From assembly GCA_002390225.1 (NCBI GenBank), contig DGOW01000012.1, forward strand, positions 1 through 14,815: a stretch of DNA of 14,815 nt, in the 5' to 3' direction. Origin of the DNA: Gemmatimonadales bacterium UBA4456 (GTDB lineage Bacteria > Gemmatimonadota > Gemmatimonadetes > Longimicrobiales > Gaopeijiaceae). The position numbers and the translations under genes were made by a program. Of this stretch, positions 1 to 7,524 are shown piece by piece (the stretch's first letter is position 1; every line of letters starts with the position of its first letter). The notes beneath the pieces were generated by a model. The model saw nothing but the letters and a program-made list of their open reading frames with translations. It was not told the origin of the DNA and did no database searches.

Positions 1-25
1 GCTCTACCAACTGAGCTATTCCCGC
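1..25 (-). tRNA. Partial tRNA, probably tRNA-Gly, 5' end only
   Basis: Read on the minus strand, the 25 bases begin GCGGGAATAGCTCAG and continue through the D-arm to GTAGAGC. This is an acceptor 5' strand, U8-A9-type linker and D-stem/loop. From memory it matches the first 25 nt of E. coli tRNA-Gly(GCC), so glycine is the best guess. The anticodon lies outside the window, so identity is not proved. The gene is cut by the window edge, not shown to be broken. A well-spaced promoter lies just upstream. Confidence 0.85.
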
Positions 26-40
26 ACGTGACGCGGGTGC

Positions 41-69
41 AAGCTAGAAACAACAGTTGGGGGGGTCAA
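41..69 (-). promoter_or_regulatory. Sigma70-type promoter for the tRNA
   Basis: On the minus strand, TTGACC (positions 69-64, 5 of 6 to the -35 consensus) is followed by exactly 17 nt and TAGCTT (46-41, a weaker -10). The -10 ends 15 nt before the mature tRNA 5' end. Transcription would therefore start about 8 nt upstream of the tRNA, leaving a short leader for RNase P to remove. The spacing and position make this the most convincing promoter in the window. Confidence 0.6.
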
Positions 70-83
70 TCCTTTTCGGGCAT

Positions 84-98
84 AGGAACCGTGTTCCT
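84..98. repeat. Perfect 6-bp inverted repeat upstream of the OMP gene
   Basis: AGGAAC and GTTCCT are perfect inverted arms separated by CGT, giving a 15-bp dyad. It lies about 96 bp before the start of the outer-membrane protein gene, between that gene and the divergent tRNA promoter. The size suits a dimeric regulator's operator or a small hairpin. No regulator family is recognised. Confidence 0.4.
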
Positions 99-151
99 CG
101 GATCCGCGTAACTTCTTATGTTGTGCGGCCGAACGCCCTGTCGGGGGCCGG

Positions 152-175
152 CCGCGGATCGCTTGATCCACGCGG
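152..175 (+). promoter_or_regulatory. Hairpin in the probable 5' UTR of the OMP gene
   Basis: CCGCGGATC (152-160) can pair with GATCC plus GCGG (165-169 and 172-175) around a GCTT tetraloop, with a 2-nt bulge. The stem ends 18 nt before the ATG at 194. The sequence between stem and start is pyrimidine-rich and has no Shine-Dalgarno motif. The hairpin could affect message stability or initiation. It is only a pairing prediction in GC-rich DNA. Confidence 0.35.
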
Positions 176-193
176 ATTTCCAACCCATCCCTC

Positions 194-1783
194 ATGCGCC
201 CGAGCCTCTCGAATACGCTCCTCGCGAGCCTCCTCGCCCTGGGGCTTTCTGCCCCGTCGCTCTGCGCGCAGGCGATGGATCAGACGATGGTCCCGAGGGG
301 GCAGCTTCGGCTCCAGGCCCACCCGCTTTTCACGTCGTGGGATCGACGCTTCGGGACCACGACGGACGGCATCGAGCGCATCGAAGAGCTTGGGGATGAC
401 CTGACCTCGAGCAACGGCCTCACCCTGTTCCCCGACCACCCTGACCTCCTGACTGCGATCCGTGATCTCGCCAAGCTACCAGGCTACACACCGGTGCTCG
501 GCCCGACTGCGGGTCGAGTACAACAGGAGCTCACGTCCGTCCGGTTCGGTGGCGAAATCGGCGTCTTCAACTGGCTCACAGTCGGCGTGATCGTGCCGTG
601 GAATCAGACGCGCACAGTGATCGACTTCCTGCACTCACCGGACCCGATCAACGGGGATCTCGGGATCAACCCGACCATCAGCGATGCAACCGGGGTACAG
701 TCATTCCTCACGTCGGCGACGGCGGCCCAGAACGCCTCCCGGGCAGGTGCCGATGCCGTCTGTGCGAGTGGGGCGAGCGTCGGGTGCACGAACGCCCTGG
801 ATCTAGCGGCACGCACGGCCTCGTTCGCGTCCGGAATCTCTGCGGCCTACGAGGCCACCCCGTTCTTCCCCCTCTTGGGAACCACGGCCGGCGATGGATT
901 GTCCCAGACACTGACGGGCCTCAATGCGGAACTCCAGGCGGCGAACCTAAGCACCTTCCTGCCACTGGTGCTCTCGAATCAGACCCTGACAGCCGAAGGC
1001 TTCCCACTGATCCCGACGGTGCCGCAGTCGGGTATCGGTGCCACGACTCCTCTCGGGACTCGTCAGGGACTCTGGTCCATTGGCGACGTCGAGGCCTCGG
1101 CTCGGGTTCGGCTACTCGACAACCTGACACCCACGGATGACGCGCCAGGGTCCGACATCGGTTACAGGATTACCAGTCGATTCGCGGTCCGGTTGCCGAC
1201 AGGGACGCAGGAAGACCCCAATGTCCTGCTCGACATCGGTACCGGAGATGCCCAGCTCGACCTCGAGGGCGGGCTGACCGCAGACCTGAGGCTGACCGGC
1301 TGGTTCGGGATCGCGGCATCCGGCTTCTACGCGCAGCAGGGCGCCACCACGCTCACTCGAAGGGTCGCCGCACCCGAAGTGATCATGTCCGCTGAATCGA
1401 GTCGACGCGAGGTCCGGTGGTCTCCGGGCGTGCTGATGGGCGTCGACGTCGCACCACATATCCGGCTCGGATCGAGCGTGTCACTTCACGGCGAATACCG
1501 TTTCCTCCACAAATTCAGAGACGAAGTCGAGCTGATCGTCTCGGACGCGACGGTCGACCCGGTTGTCCTGGAACTCGAAAGCGGAATGAAGCTGCATCAG
1601 ATCGGCGGTGGGCTCCGCTACGATAGTGTCGAGCCCTGGCTGCGCGGTGCCGCATCGCATCCCATGGAGGTTCATTTGCGCTTCCTGCACGCGATCGATG
1701 GAAGCGGTGGCCACGCGCCGAAGTGGACGCGCGTGGAAGCGGGCATCAGACTCTTCCGCCGCTTCTGGGGACCGACCCGGTAG
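194..1783 (+). CDS. Probable outer-membrane beta-barrel protein, function unknown
   Basis: 529 residues. Residues 1-27 form a Sec signal peptide: Arg2, a Leu/Ala-rich core and a cleavage site after AQA27. Cys24 is not in a lipobox, so this is not a lipoprotein. The mature part has alternating-hydrophobic segments typical of barrel strands, for example around 117-135, 296-307, 323-337, 355-380, 405-435 and 466-476. The last strand is near 511-525. An LPTG motif at 334-337, followed by a GTGD turn near 349-352, resembles Phenol_MetA_deg-type 'transporter' barrels; that link is only suggestive. Residues about 165-260 are Ala/Ser-rich and look helical, with a Cys pair (190, 198), as if a plug or loop domain were inserted. 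The ATG at 194 is chosen because the next Met (28) would lose the signal peptide. No Shine-Dalgarno precedes it. The gene is monocistronic and convergent with recN, overlapping it by 38 bp. Substrate and role are unknown. Confidence 0.85.
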   Translation: MRPSLSNTLLASLLALGLSAPSLCAQAMDQTMVPRGQLRLQAHPLFTSWDRRFGTTTDGIERIEELGDDLTSSNGLTLFPDHPDLLTAIRDLAKLPGYTPVLGPTAGRVQQELTSVRFGGEIGVFNWLTVGVIVPWNQTRTVIDFLHSPDPINGDLGINPTISDATGVQSFLTSATAAQNASRAGADAVCASGASVGCTNALDLAARTASFASGISAAYEATPFFPLLGTTAGDGLSQTLTGLNAELQAANLSTFLPLVLSNQTLTAEGFPLIPTVPQSGIGATTPLGTRQGLWSIGDVEASARVRLLDNLTPTDDAPGSDIGYRITSRFAVRLPTGTQEDPNVLLDIGTGDAQLDLEGGLTADLRLTGWFGIAASGFYAQQGATTLTRRVAAPEVIMSAESSRREVRWSPGVLMGVDVAPHIRLGSSVSLHGEYRFLHKFRDEVELIVSDATVDPVVLELESGMKLHQIGGGLRYDSVEPWLRGAASHPMEVHLRFLHAIDGSGGHAPKWTRVEAGIRLFRRFWGPTR

Positions 1784-3434
1784 CCAGAAGTTCCCGGGCG
1801 TGCTCCCTTGACGCGACCGACTCCGGATCACCACCCAGCATTCGCGCGATCTCATGCACGCGGTCTTCGTGCTCGAGACGTCGCACGAGCGTGGTCGTCA
1901 TCTCCGGTCCGCCCCCCTTCTCTACCAGCAGGTGGGCGTCTGCGCGTGAGGCGACCTGAGGCAGGTGCGTGACGACAAAGACCTGATGGCGTTCCGCGAC
2001 CTCTGAGAGCTTGGTGGCAACAGAGGTGGCGACCACACCACCCACGCCGGAGTCGATCTCGTCGAAGACAAGCACGGGCACCTGATCAACGGAGGCGAGA
2101 ATGGACTTGAGCGCGAGCATGATACGACTCAACTCGCCCCCACTTGCGATGCGCGCCAGAGGCATCGGGGCGAATCCGGCGTTCGGTGCGACAACGAATT
2201 CGACAGTCTCGGCGCCTGAGGCCGAGATGGTCGCGTTGGAGGTCAGCCGGACCTCAAAGACACCACCGGCGAGTCCAAGGTCGGGAAGCGAGGCCGTGAC
2301 CGCTTCACCGAGCAGGACCGAGGCTGCTCCGCGTGCCTGGCTCAGGGCAGCGGCCTTCTCACCGAGCCCAAGCTCGGCCGCCTCGATCTCCTCCCGGATC
2401 CGTGACATATCGTGATCCGCCTCGTCATGGTCGCCCAGTTCGCCCCGCACCCGCTGCGCGGTCTCGAGCACATCCCCAAGCTCCGGCCCGTACTTCCGCT
2501 TCATTCGGAAGAGCTTGTCCAGTCGACTACGCACTTCCTCGAGGCGAGCCGGATCGAAGTCGACCCCACTCCCATAGTCACCAAGTGCCTGCCCGGCATC
2601 GGAGACCAGGTGGAACGCCTCCTCGATACGCCCGGCCTCGGATCGCAGCGACGGATCGAAATCCGCGAGCCGCGCGACCATCCTCCGAGCCTCAGTCAGA
2701 CGGTCGGTGACTGAGCCGTCCCCATCATAGAGCAGTCGGTAGAGCGCTTCCGCCCCCTGTGCCAGCTCCTCGGCGTGCTCGTGTCGTCCCGCCTCCGCCT
2801 CGAGGGCTTCATCTTCTCCCGGTTCGAGACGCGCCTCATCGATCTCGTCCAGCTGGAAGCGGAGAAAGTCGGCCTGGCTTTCTACCTGACGCCGCCGCTC
2901 CTCACGCACATCGAGCTCGTCACGGAGCCCTTGCAGGTGAACATGCCGGCGCGCCACATCCACGGCGAGTGAACGAGATCCACCGAACGCGTCGAGGATC
3001 GATCGCTGGTCGCGTGGTCGGAGCAGAGTCTGGTGCTCGTGCTGACCATGGAGATCCACAAGCGCGGAACCGAGTTCGCCCACCACACCCGCCGTGGCCG
3101 GGGATCCACCTGCCCAGGCCCGGTTTCTTCCGGCTGCCGCCACTTCGCGGCGCAGAATGAGAAGACCGTCGTCCAGTCGGAAACCCAGCTCCTCGACACG
3201 TTCACGAAGCTCGGGGAGCCCCTCGAGGTCGAAGACGGCTTCGACGGTCGCACGCTCAGCACCAGTCCGGACCACTTCCGACGATGCGCGCTCACCCAGC
3301 AGGAGCGAGAGGGCACCGACGATGATCGACTTGCCAGCGCCGGTCTCACCCGTGAGCGCGTTGAGCCCTGACCCGAGCGAGAGCGTCAGGTCATCGACAA
3401 CGGCGTAGTCACGGATACGGAGTTCGACGAGCAT
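1746..3434 (-). CDS. recN: DNA repair protein RecN (SMC-like ATPase)
   Basis: 562 residues, close to the 553 of E. coli RecN. RecN is an SMC-related ATPase that acts early in recombinational repair of double-strand breaks, on the nucleoid. The N-terminal half-domain carries Walker A GETGAGKS at 29-36. A long charged coiled coil occupies roughly 155-385. The C-terminal half-domain has the ABC signature SGGEL at 431-435, Walker B ending in FDE (D458, E459) and the switch histidine in THLPQVA (489-495). All ATPase motifs are intact. Start is the ATG 44 bp downstream of nadK, with no good Shine-Dalgarno. It is the last gene of the minus-strand cluster. Its final 38 bp overlap the 3' end of the convergent outer-membrane protein gene, so no spacer exists for a terminator. 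No SOS box was recognised. Confidence 0.97.
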   Translation of the reverse strand: MLVELRIRDYAVVDDLTLSLGSGLNALTGETGAGKSIIVGALSLLLGERASSEVVRTGAERATVEAVFDLEGLPELRERVEELGFRLDDGLLILRREVAAAGRNRAWAGGSPATAGVVGELGSALVDLHGQHEHQTLLRPRDQRSILDAFGGSRSLAVDVARRHVHLQGLRDELDVREERRRQVESQADFLRFQLDEIDEARLEPGEDEALEAEAGRHEHAEELAQGAEALYRLLYDGDGSVTDRLTEARRMVARLADFDPSLRSEAGRIEEAFHLVSDAGQALGDYGSGVDFDPARLEEVRSRLDKLFRMKRKYGPELGDVLETAQRVRGELGDHDEADHDMSRIREEIEAAELGLGEKAAALSQARGAASVLLGEAVTASLPDLGLAGGVFEVRLTSNATISASGAETVEFVVAPNAGFAPMPLARIASGGELSRIMLALKSILASVDQVPVLVFDEIDSGVGGVVATSVATKLSEVAERHQVFVVTHLPQVASRADAHLLVEKGGGPEMTTTLVRRLEHEDRVHEIARMLGGDPESVASREHARELLATGSVPRSGGRV

Positions 3435-3478
3435 GGCACGGAAGGTAGAGCCCAGGGCAAGGGCACCTCAATATTTCG

Positions 3479-4381
3479 TCAGGCCCGTTCTGGTGGCCGG
3501 ATCGCCCAATTGAGTTTTCGGCGCATCGTGTTGAAGAACGTCTGACCAGAAAGTCGGACCAATGCGAGTGGATCTGCTTCGCCGCCCACAACAACCCGGT
3601 CGCCCGGTCGGAGTTCGTGGACGACCTGTCCATCCACCGTCACTTGGTGCTCGCCCGCCGGATCTAGCGAGCCTACCCTGATCGTCTCGGTCGCCGGGAG
3701 GACCAGCGGGCGCACAGCGAGCGAATGCGGGCAGATCGGTGTCACCACGATCGCTTCGACGTCCGGCCCGATGATCGGGCCACCAGCGGACATCGAATAC
3801 GCGGTAGAGCCGGTGGGGGTCGACACGATCACGCCGTCCGCGCCGAAACTCCCCACTTCTTCCAAGTCGCCTGAGTCCCCGACCTGTAGGGTGAGTGCCG
3901 TAACGCGCGCGGCACCCGTCGTATGCACAACGATGTCGTTGAGCGCGAAGAAGTCTTCCGAGCTGACCTCGCCCACCGATTGAATTACCGCTCTGAGTCG
4001 AAACCGGTAGTCGATGATTCCGCGGCCGGCGACGATCTCGGTCAGCCCGTCTTCCAGAGCACTGTCGGGAATCGCAGTCAAGAACCCGAGTCGTCCCAGG
4101 TTGACCCCGAGCACCGGCGTCGCCGTGCCAACGACCAGGCGACTCGCACGCAGGAAGGTCCCGTCACCCCCTAAAGCTACGACCAGATCGACTGGATCCG
4201 ATGCGAAGTCGAGCTGGCTGTCCGGGTCGCGCCCCGCATCGTTTTCGACGACAACATCGATGTCCGCATTCTCACACCAGGCCCTGAGCCGCTCGACGAT
4301 CGCCAGCACGTCGGGGGTGTGCTCCCGGCAGACAACACCGAACCGCCGAAACGGGCCCTCAAGCCGAGGTCGTCCGGTCAC
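3479..4381 (-). CDS. nadK: NAD kinase (ATP/polyphosphate-dependent)
   Basis: 300 residues. NadK phosphorylates the 2'-hydroxyl of the adenosine ribose of NAD+ to make NADP+, in the cytoplasm. The N-terminal alpha/beta domain has the catalytic GGDGT at 71-75 and NLGRLGFLT at 94-102. The C-terminal beta-sandwich has ALND at 146-149, the TPTGSTAYSMSAGGP stretch at 188-202 and TPICPHSLAVRPLVLP at 214-229. All are family hallmarks, and length is normal (about 290-305). Start is a GTG whose last two bases overlap the dxs TGA stop (GTGA), implying translational coupling. Pairing with dxs is metabolically reasonable because later steps of the DXP pathway use NADPH; that functional reading is inference. 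Confidence 0.97.
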   Translation of the reverse strand: MTGRPRLEGPFRRFGVVCREHTPDVLAIVERLRAWCENADIDVVVENDAGRDPDSQLDFASDPVDLVVALGGDGTFLRASRLVVGTATPVLGVNLGRLGFLTAIPDSALEDGLTEIVAGRGIIDYRFRLRAVIQSVGEVSSEDFFALNDIVVHTTGAARVTALTLQVGDSGDLEEVGSFGADGVIVSTPTGSTAYSMSAGGPIIGPDVEAIVVTPICPHSLAVRPLVLPATETIRVGSLDPAGEHQVTVDGQVVHELRPGDRVVVGGEADPLALVRLSGQTFFNTMRRKLNWAIRPPERA

Positions 4382-6285
4382 GCTGTTTCCAACTCGGCGC
4401 CCCGAGCCACCAATGCTGCCACGTGTCGGGCGATCCCCGCAGGATCGAGTCCGATCTCCTCAAGCAGGCCGTTACGAGCTCCGTGCTCGATAAAGTCGTC
4501 CGGAATCCCGAGAGACGAGAAGCGCGGCTGAGTCGAAAGACTGAGTTCGGCAATCTCGCGCGCCATGTATGCGCCGAAGCCGTTGACGATCTGCCCCTCT
4601 TCCAGCGTGACGACGAGCGGGTGCGAACGCACCATCTCCTCCAGCGTCTCTTGGTCATAGGGCTTGAGGAAACGGCAGTTAACGACTGTGGCCTCAACGC
4701 CCGCCGTGTGGAGTAGCTCCGCCGCCTCGAGCGACGCAAGAACCATCGTGCCGGTCGCCAGCAGCACCGCGTCACCGCCGTTGCGCAGCACTTCCCATGT
4801 GTGCGGCTTGATGCCGGGGATTTCGCCCAGTGGTGGAACCGCCGCAGGCACGGCAGCCCGCGGCCAGCGAACGCTCCACGGCCCCTCTTCCTGCTCCGTC
4901 GCGAGACGGAGCAGCGCGAGCATCTCGGCCCCGTCTTTCGGTGCCGTAACGGTCATACCGGGAATCGACAGCATATACGGGATATCCAGTACACCGTGGT
5001 GTGTCGGCCCGTCCTCACCCGCTATACCGGCCCGGTCCATACCGAACACCACAGGGAGCCCCTGGAGCGCTACATCATGAACAATGTTGTCGTAAGCGCG
5101 CTGCAGGAATGTCGAGTAAATGGCAACGATCGGCTTCACGCCCCGCGTCGCGAGCCCGGCGGCAAATGTCACACCATGGCCCTCGGCAATCCCGACATCG
5201 AAGTACCGGTCCGGATGGGCCTTTGCGAACATGTCGGTCGACGTACCGTCCGGCATCGCTGCCGTGATCGTCACCACCTTCGCATCCGCATCGGCCAGTT
5301 CGATGAGCCCCGTTCCGAAAACCTTCTGGTAACGCGGGAGCCCGGGCGATTTCTTCGATACCTCACCCGTCATCTTGTCAAAGGTACCAGGTGCGTGACC
5401 CCACCACGGATCATCCTCGGCCCGGCTGAAGCCCTTTCCCTTCTGGGTCAGCGCGTGAACCAGAACCGTGCCCTTCATCTTCTTCACCCGTCGGAACGTT
5501 TCGACCAGCTTGTCGACATCGTGACCATCCACAGGGCCGACGTACTTAAAGCCGAGCTCCTCGAAGATCAGGCCCGGGGTGATGAGGTGCTTGAACGACT
5601 CCTCCATCCGCCCGGCGACCTCTTCCATGACCTCGCCGACCGCACCAGGCGTTCGGTGCAGTACTTCCTTCACGACCTGGCGCACCTTGTTGTACGCAGG
5701 GTTCGTGATCATGCCCGTGAGGTACTTGTTCATGGCTCCGACGGCGGGCGCGATCGACATGTCGTTGTCATTCAGCACCACGACGAAATCCCGGCCCGTG
5801 TGGCCCGCGTTGTTGAGCGCCTCGTACGCAAGGCCACACCCCATCGCACCGTCACCGATGATCGCGACAACGTCGAAGTCTTCGTCGGTGAGATCGCGGC
5901 CCACGGCCATGCCCCAAGCAGCGGAGATCGATGTGGAGGCATGTCCGGCCCCGAACGCATCGTATTCGGACTCGTCCCGGCGGCAGAACGGTGCGAGACC
6001 GTGTCGTGTCCGGATCGTCGGCAGATGGGCGTTCCGGCCTGTCAGAATCTTGTGGATGTAGGCCTGGTGCCCGGTGTCCCAGACAAGCTGGTCCCGAGGA
6101 GTATCGAAGACGTAGTGCAACGCCACAGTCAGCTCCGCGACCCCCAGGCTGGCACCGAAATGCCCGCCCTTTTCGGCCACGACGTCGATGTGTCGCTCGC
6201 GCACTGCCTCAACGACCCCACGGAGCTGCTCTTTGTCGAGCGTCCGGAGGTCGGCGGGATATTTGATCTGATCCAGTAGAGACAC
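4378..6285 (-). CDS. dxs: 1-deoxy-D-xylulose-5-phosphate synthase
   Basis: 635 residues from this start (family about 620-640). Dxs condenses pyruvate with glyceraldehyde 3-phosphate, using thiamine diphosphate and Mg2+, to give DXP for isoprenoids, thiamine and pyridoxal. Numbering from a GTG three codons upstream (6294): GGHFGASLG with the active-site His at 43-51, ThDP motif GDG 147-149 to LNDND 174-178, the transketolase motif with catalytic Glu371, and DGPTHHG near 428-434. The usual AEQHAVT is AEGHGVT here; the Glu and His are kept. The GTG at 6285 is preferred because AAGGAG lies 8 nt upstream (6299-6294), whereas the GTG at 6294 would sit inside that site. The preceding gap holds a promoter candidate. 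The stop overlaps the nadK start by 4 bp. Confidence 0.97.
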   Translation of the reverse strand: MSLLDQIKYPADLRTLDKEQLRGVVEAVRERHIDVVAEKGGHFGASLGVAELTVALHYVFDTPRDQLVWDTGHQAYIHKILTGRNAHLPTIRTRHGLAPFCRRDESEYDAFGAGHASTSISAAWGMAVGRDLTDEDFDVVAIIGDGAMGCGLAYEALNNAGHTGRDFVVVLNDNDMSIAPAVGAMNKYLTGMITNPAYNKVRQVVKEVLHRTPGAVGEVMEEVAGRMEESFKHLITPGLIFEELGFKYVGPVDGHDVDKLVETFRRVKKMKGTVLVHALTQKGKGFSRAEDDPWWGHAPGTFDKMTGEVSKKSPGLPRYQKVFGTGLIELADADAKVVTITAAMPDGTSTDMFAKAHPDRYFDVGIAEGHGVTFAAGLATRGVKPIVAIYSTFLQRAYDNIVHDVALQGLPVVFGMDRAGIAGEDGPTHHGVLDIPYMLSIPGMTVTAPKDGAEMLALLRLATEQEEGPWSVRWPRAAVPAAVPPLGEIPGIKPHTWEVLRNGGDAVLLATGTMVLASLEAAELLHTAGVEATVVNCRFLKPYDQETLEEMVRSHPLVVTLEEGQIVNGFGAYMAREIAELSLSTQPRFSSLGIPDDFIEHGARNGLLEEIGLDPAGIARHVAALVARGAELETA

Positions 6286-6293
6286 CCGGATCA

Positions 6294-6299
6294 CTCCTT
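6294..6299 (-). promoter_or_regulatory. Shine-Dalgarno site that fixes the dxs start
   Basis: AAGGAG on the minus strand with an 8-nt spacer to the GTG at 6285. The alternative in-frame GTG at 6294 begins at the last base of this motif, so a ribosome using the site cannot start there. This shortens the protein by three residues relative to the longest reading frame. Confidence 0.7.
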
Positions 6300-6305
6300 A
6301 AGTCG

Positions 6306-6336
6306 ATTCTATTACGCCGTACAAAGATACCGGTAA
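6306..6336 (-). promoter_or_regulatory. Candidate dxs promoter in an AT-rich gap
   Basis: The 79-bp ispA-dxs gap is unusually AT-rich near dxs. On the minus strand TAGAAT (6311-6306, 5 of 6 to the -10 consensus) is preceded at a long 19-nt spacing by TTACCG (6336-6331). A second reading is TATCTTTG (6329-6322), which fits the TAnnTTTG -7 element of Bacteroidetes housekeeping promoters, but no matching -33 TTTG is seen. Either would give dxs-nadK-recN their own start. Confidence 0.35.
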
Positions 6337-6364
6337 GGACCGTGCCGGACAGCCCGGACCTCAG

Positions 6365-7282
6365 TTACTTACCCCGCTCTACCACAAAACGTGCGAGCGC
6401 TTCGAGCTCACGAGATTCCACGCCCCGATCACGAAGGGATTCGATTGCCCGCGCGACCTCTGCATCAGCTCGGTCGCGGGCCTCCTCGAGCCCGTACAGC
6501 GCCACGTACGTCGACTTCTCCAGTTCGGCATCGCTCGGGTTCTTCCCCAGGACGTCGGCAGACGCCGTGGCATCGAGGATGTCGTCAGCGATCTGGAATG
6601 CGAGGCCGATTGCGCGGCCGTAGATCAGGAGACCGGCGCGAACGTCATCCGAGGCTCCGGCCGCCACGGCACCAACCTCCAGCGACGCCGCCAGGAGCGC
6701 ACCAGTCTTCATACGATGAAGTCCGTCGAGTTCCTCTGTCCCGAGAGCTTTGCCCTCACCAAGCAGATCTACCCACTGGCCTCCGACCATGCCCCCGGCG
6801 CCAGCCGCCTGCATGATGAGCATGGCGACCCTCCGGGCCCGTGGCTCCTCGCACCCCAATGCGCGCGCAGCGCCCAGCGCCTGCGTCGCCGCCAGCGGGA
6901 TCAGGATCGCGGCGGCACGGGTGGTCGCTGGTTCACCGTGCTCGATATGTGTCGAGGGTCTCCCGCGACGAAGTTCGGCGTCGTCCATGCACGGCAGATC
7001 GTCGTGCATGAGGGAGTAGGCATGGATCATCTCCAGGGAACATGCGAGGTCGTACACCGCGTCCACGCCGTCACCGCCGCACGCGGTGTAGGAGGTTACG
7101 CACAGAATCGGACGCAGTCGTTTGCCACCGGTTGTAGCGCCATGCCGGATCGCTGCGGCTTGATCGGCCGGCACATCTGATCGGGCTTCGATTGTGCGGA
7201 TGGCACGCTCGAGGGCGGCCTCGATGGCCGGGAGTTCTCCGGCCAGGTACGCGCGGACGTCGAGGGTGACCTCGTCGCTCAC
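6365..7282 (-). CDS. ispA: Polyprenyl diphosphate synthase, farnesyl-diphosphate-synthase type
   Basis: 305 residues, all-alpha trans-isoprenyl diphosphate synthase (E. coli IspA 299). It adds IPP to DMAPP and GPP to build farnesyl diphosphate in the cytoplasm. The substrate-binding GGKRLRP is at 52-58. The first Asp-rich motif DDLPCMDD is at 94-101 and has the two-residue insertion typical of bacterial FPP synthases. Tyr89, five residues before it, is the aromatic chain-length floor expected for a short product. The second Asp-rich motif DDILD is at 233-237. Geranylgeranyl product cannot be excluded from sequence alone. Start is a GTG overlapping the xseB stop (GTGA). Neighbours xseA-xseB upstream and dxs downstream reproduce the common xseB-ispA-dxs order. 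Confidence 0.94.
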   Translation of the reverse strand: MSDEVTLDVRAYLAGELPAIEAALERAIRTIEARSDVPADQAAAIRHGATTGGKRLRPILCVTSYTACGGDGVDAVYDLACSLEMIHAYSLMHDDLPCMDDAELRRGRPSTHIEHGEPATTRAAAILIPLAATQALGAARALGCEEPRARRVAMLIMQAAGAGGMVGGQWVDLLGEGKALGTEELDGLHRMKTGALLAASLEVGAVAAGASDDVRAGLLIYGRAIGLAFQIADDILDATASADVLGKNPSDAELEKSTYVALYGLEEARDRADAEVARAIESLRDRGVESRELEALARFVVERGK

Positions 7283-7524
7283 GAGCCTTCAGTGTCCATC
7301 TCACGCATCTCGCCGCTCGCCAGCAGTTCCTCGACGCGCAACTCCGTCTCGGCGAGCACCCGCTCAGCCTCTCGTACGTGCCCGACCCCTTCTTCGAACA
7401 GCTGGAGCGCCTCGTCCAGCTCGACCTCCTCGGACTCCATACGCGCGAGAATTGATTCCAGGCGCCCCAAACGTCCCTCTAGGCTGAGATCTTCCTCGAG
7501 CTTTTCCTTCCTCCTATCCGTCAT
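7279..7524 (-). CDS. xseB: Exodeoxyribonuclease VII small subunit
   Basis: 81 residues, typical for XseB (about 70-85). It binds XseA to form exonuclease VII, which degrades single-stranded DNA in both directions to oligonucleotides. The protein is two helices: residues 14-32 (LEGRLGRLESILARME) and 35-70, with the family pattern FEEGV at 43-47 followed by the AE.RVEEL helix. N and C termini are charged and probably disordered. Start is ATG in an ATGA overlap with the xseA stop; GGGAG 6 nt upstream supports it. The stop overlaps the ispA GTG. Coupling to xseA on this message should help keep subunit amounts matched. Confidence 0.95.
   Translation of the reverse strand: MTDRRKEKLEEDLSLEGRLGRLESILARMESEEVELDEALQLFEEGVGHVREAERVLAETELRVEELLASGEMREMDTEGS

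Noticed and set aside
194..274. Lipoprotein signal with Cys24 in the OMP
   Set aside because: The residues before Cys24 are Pro-Ser-Leu, which does not fit a lipobox. A standard signal peptidase I site (AQA27) follows.
3435..3478. LexA/SOS box in front of recN
   Set aside because: The 44-bp gap shows no convincing dyad, and the LexA motif of this lineage is unknown to me.
4801..6279. A 492-codon open frame on the plus strand, antisense to dxs
   Set aside because: It lies wholly inside an unambiguous dxs gene. The translation is rich in Arg/His/Pro with no recognisable domain, as expected for a shadow frame in GC-rich DNA.
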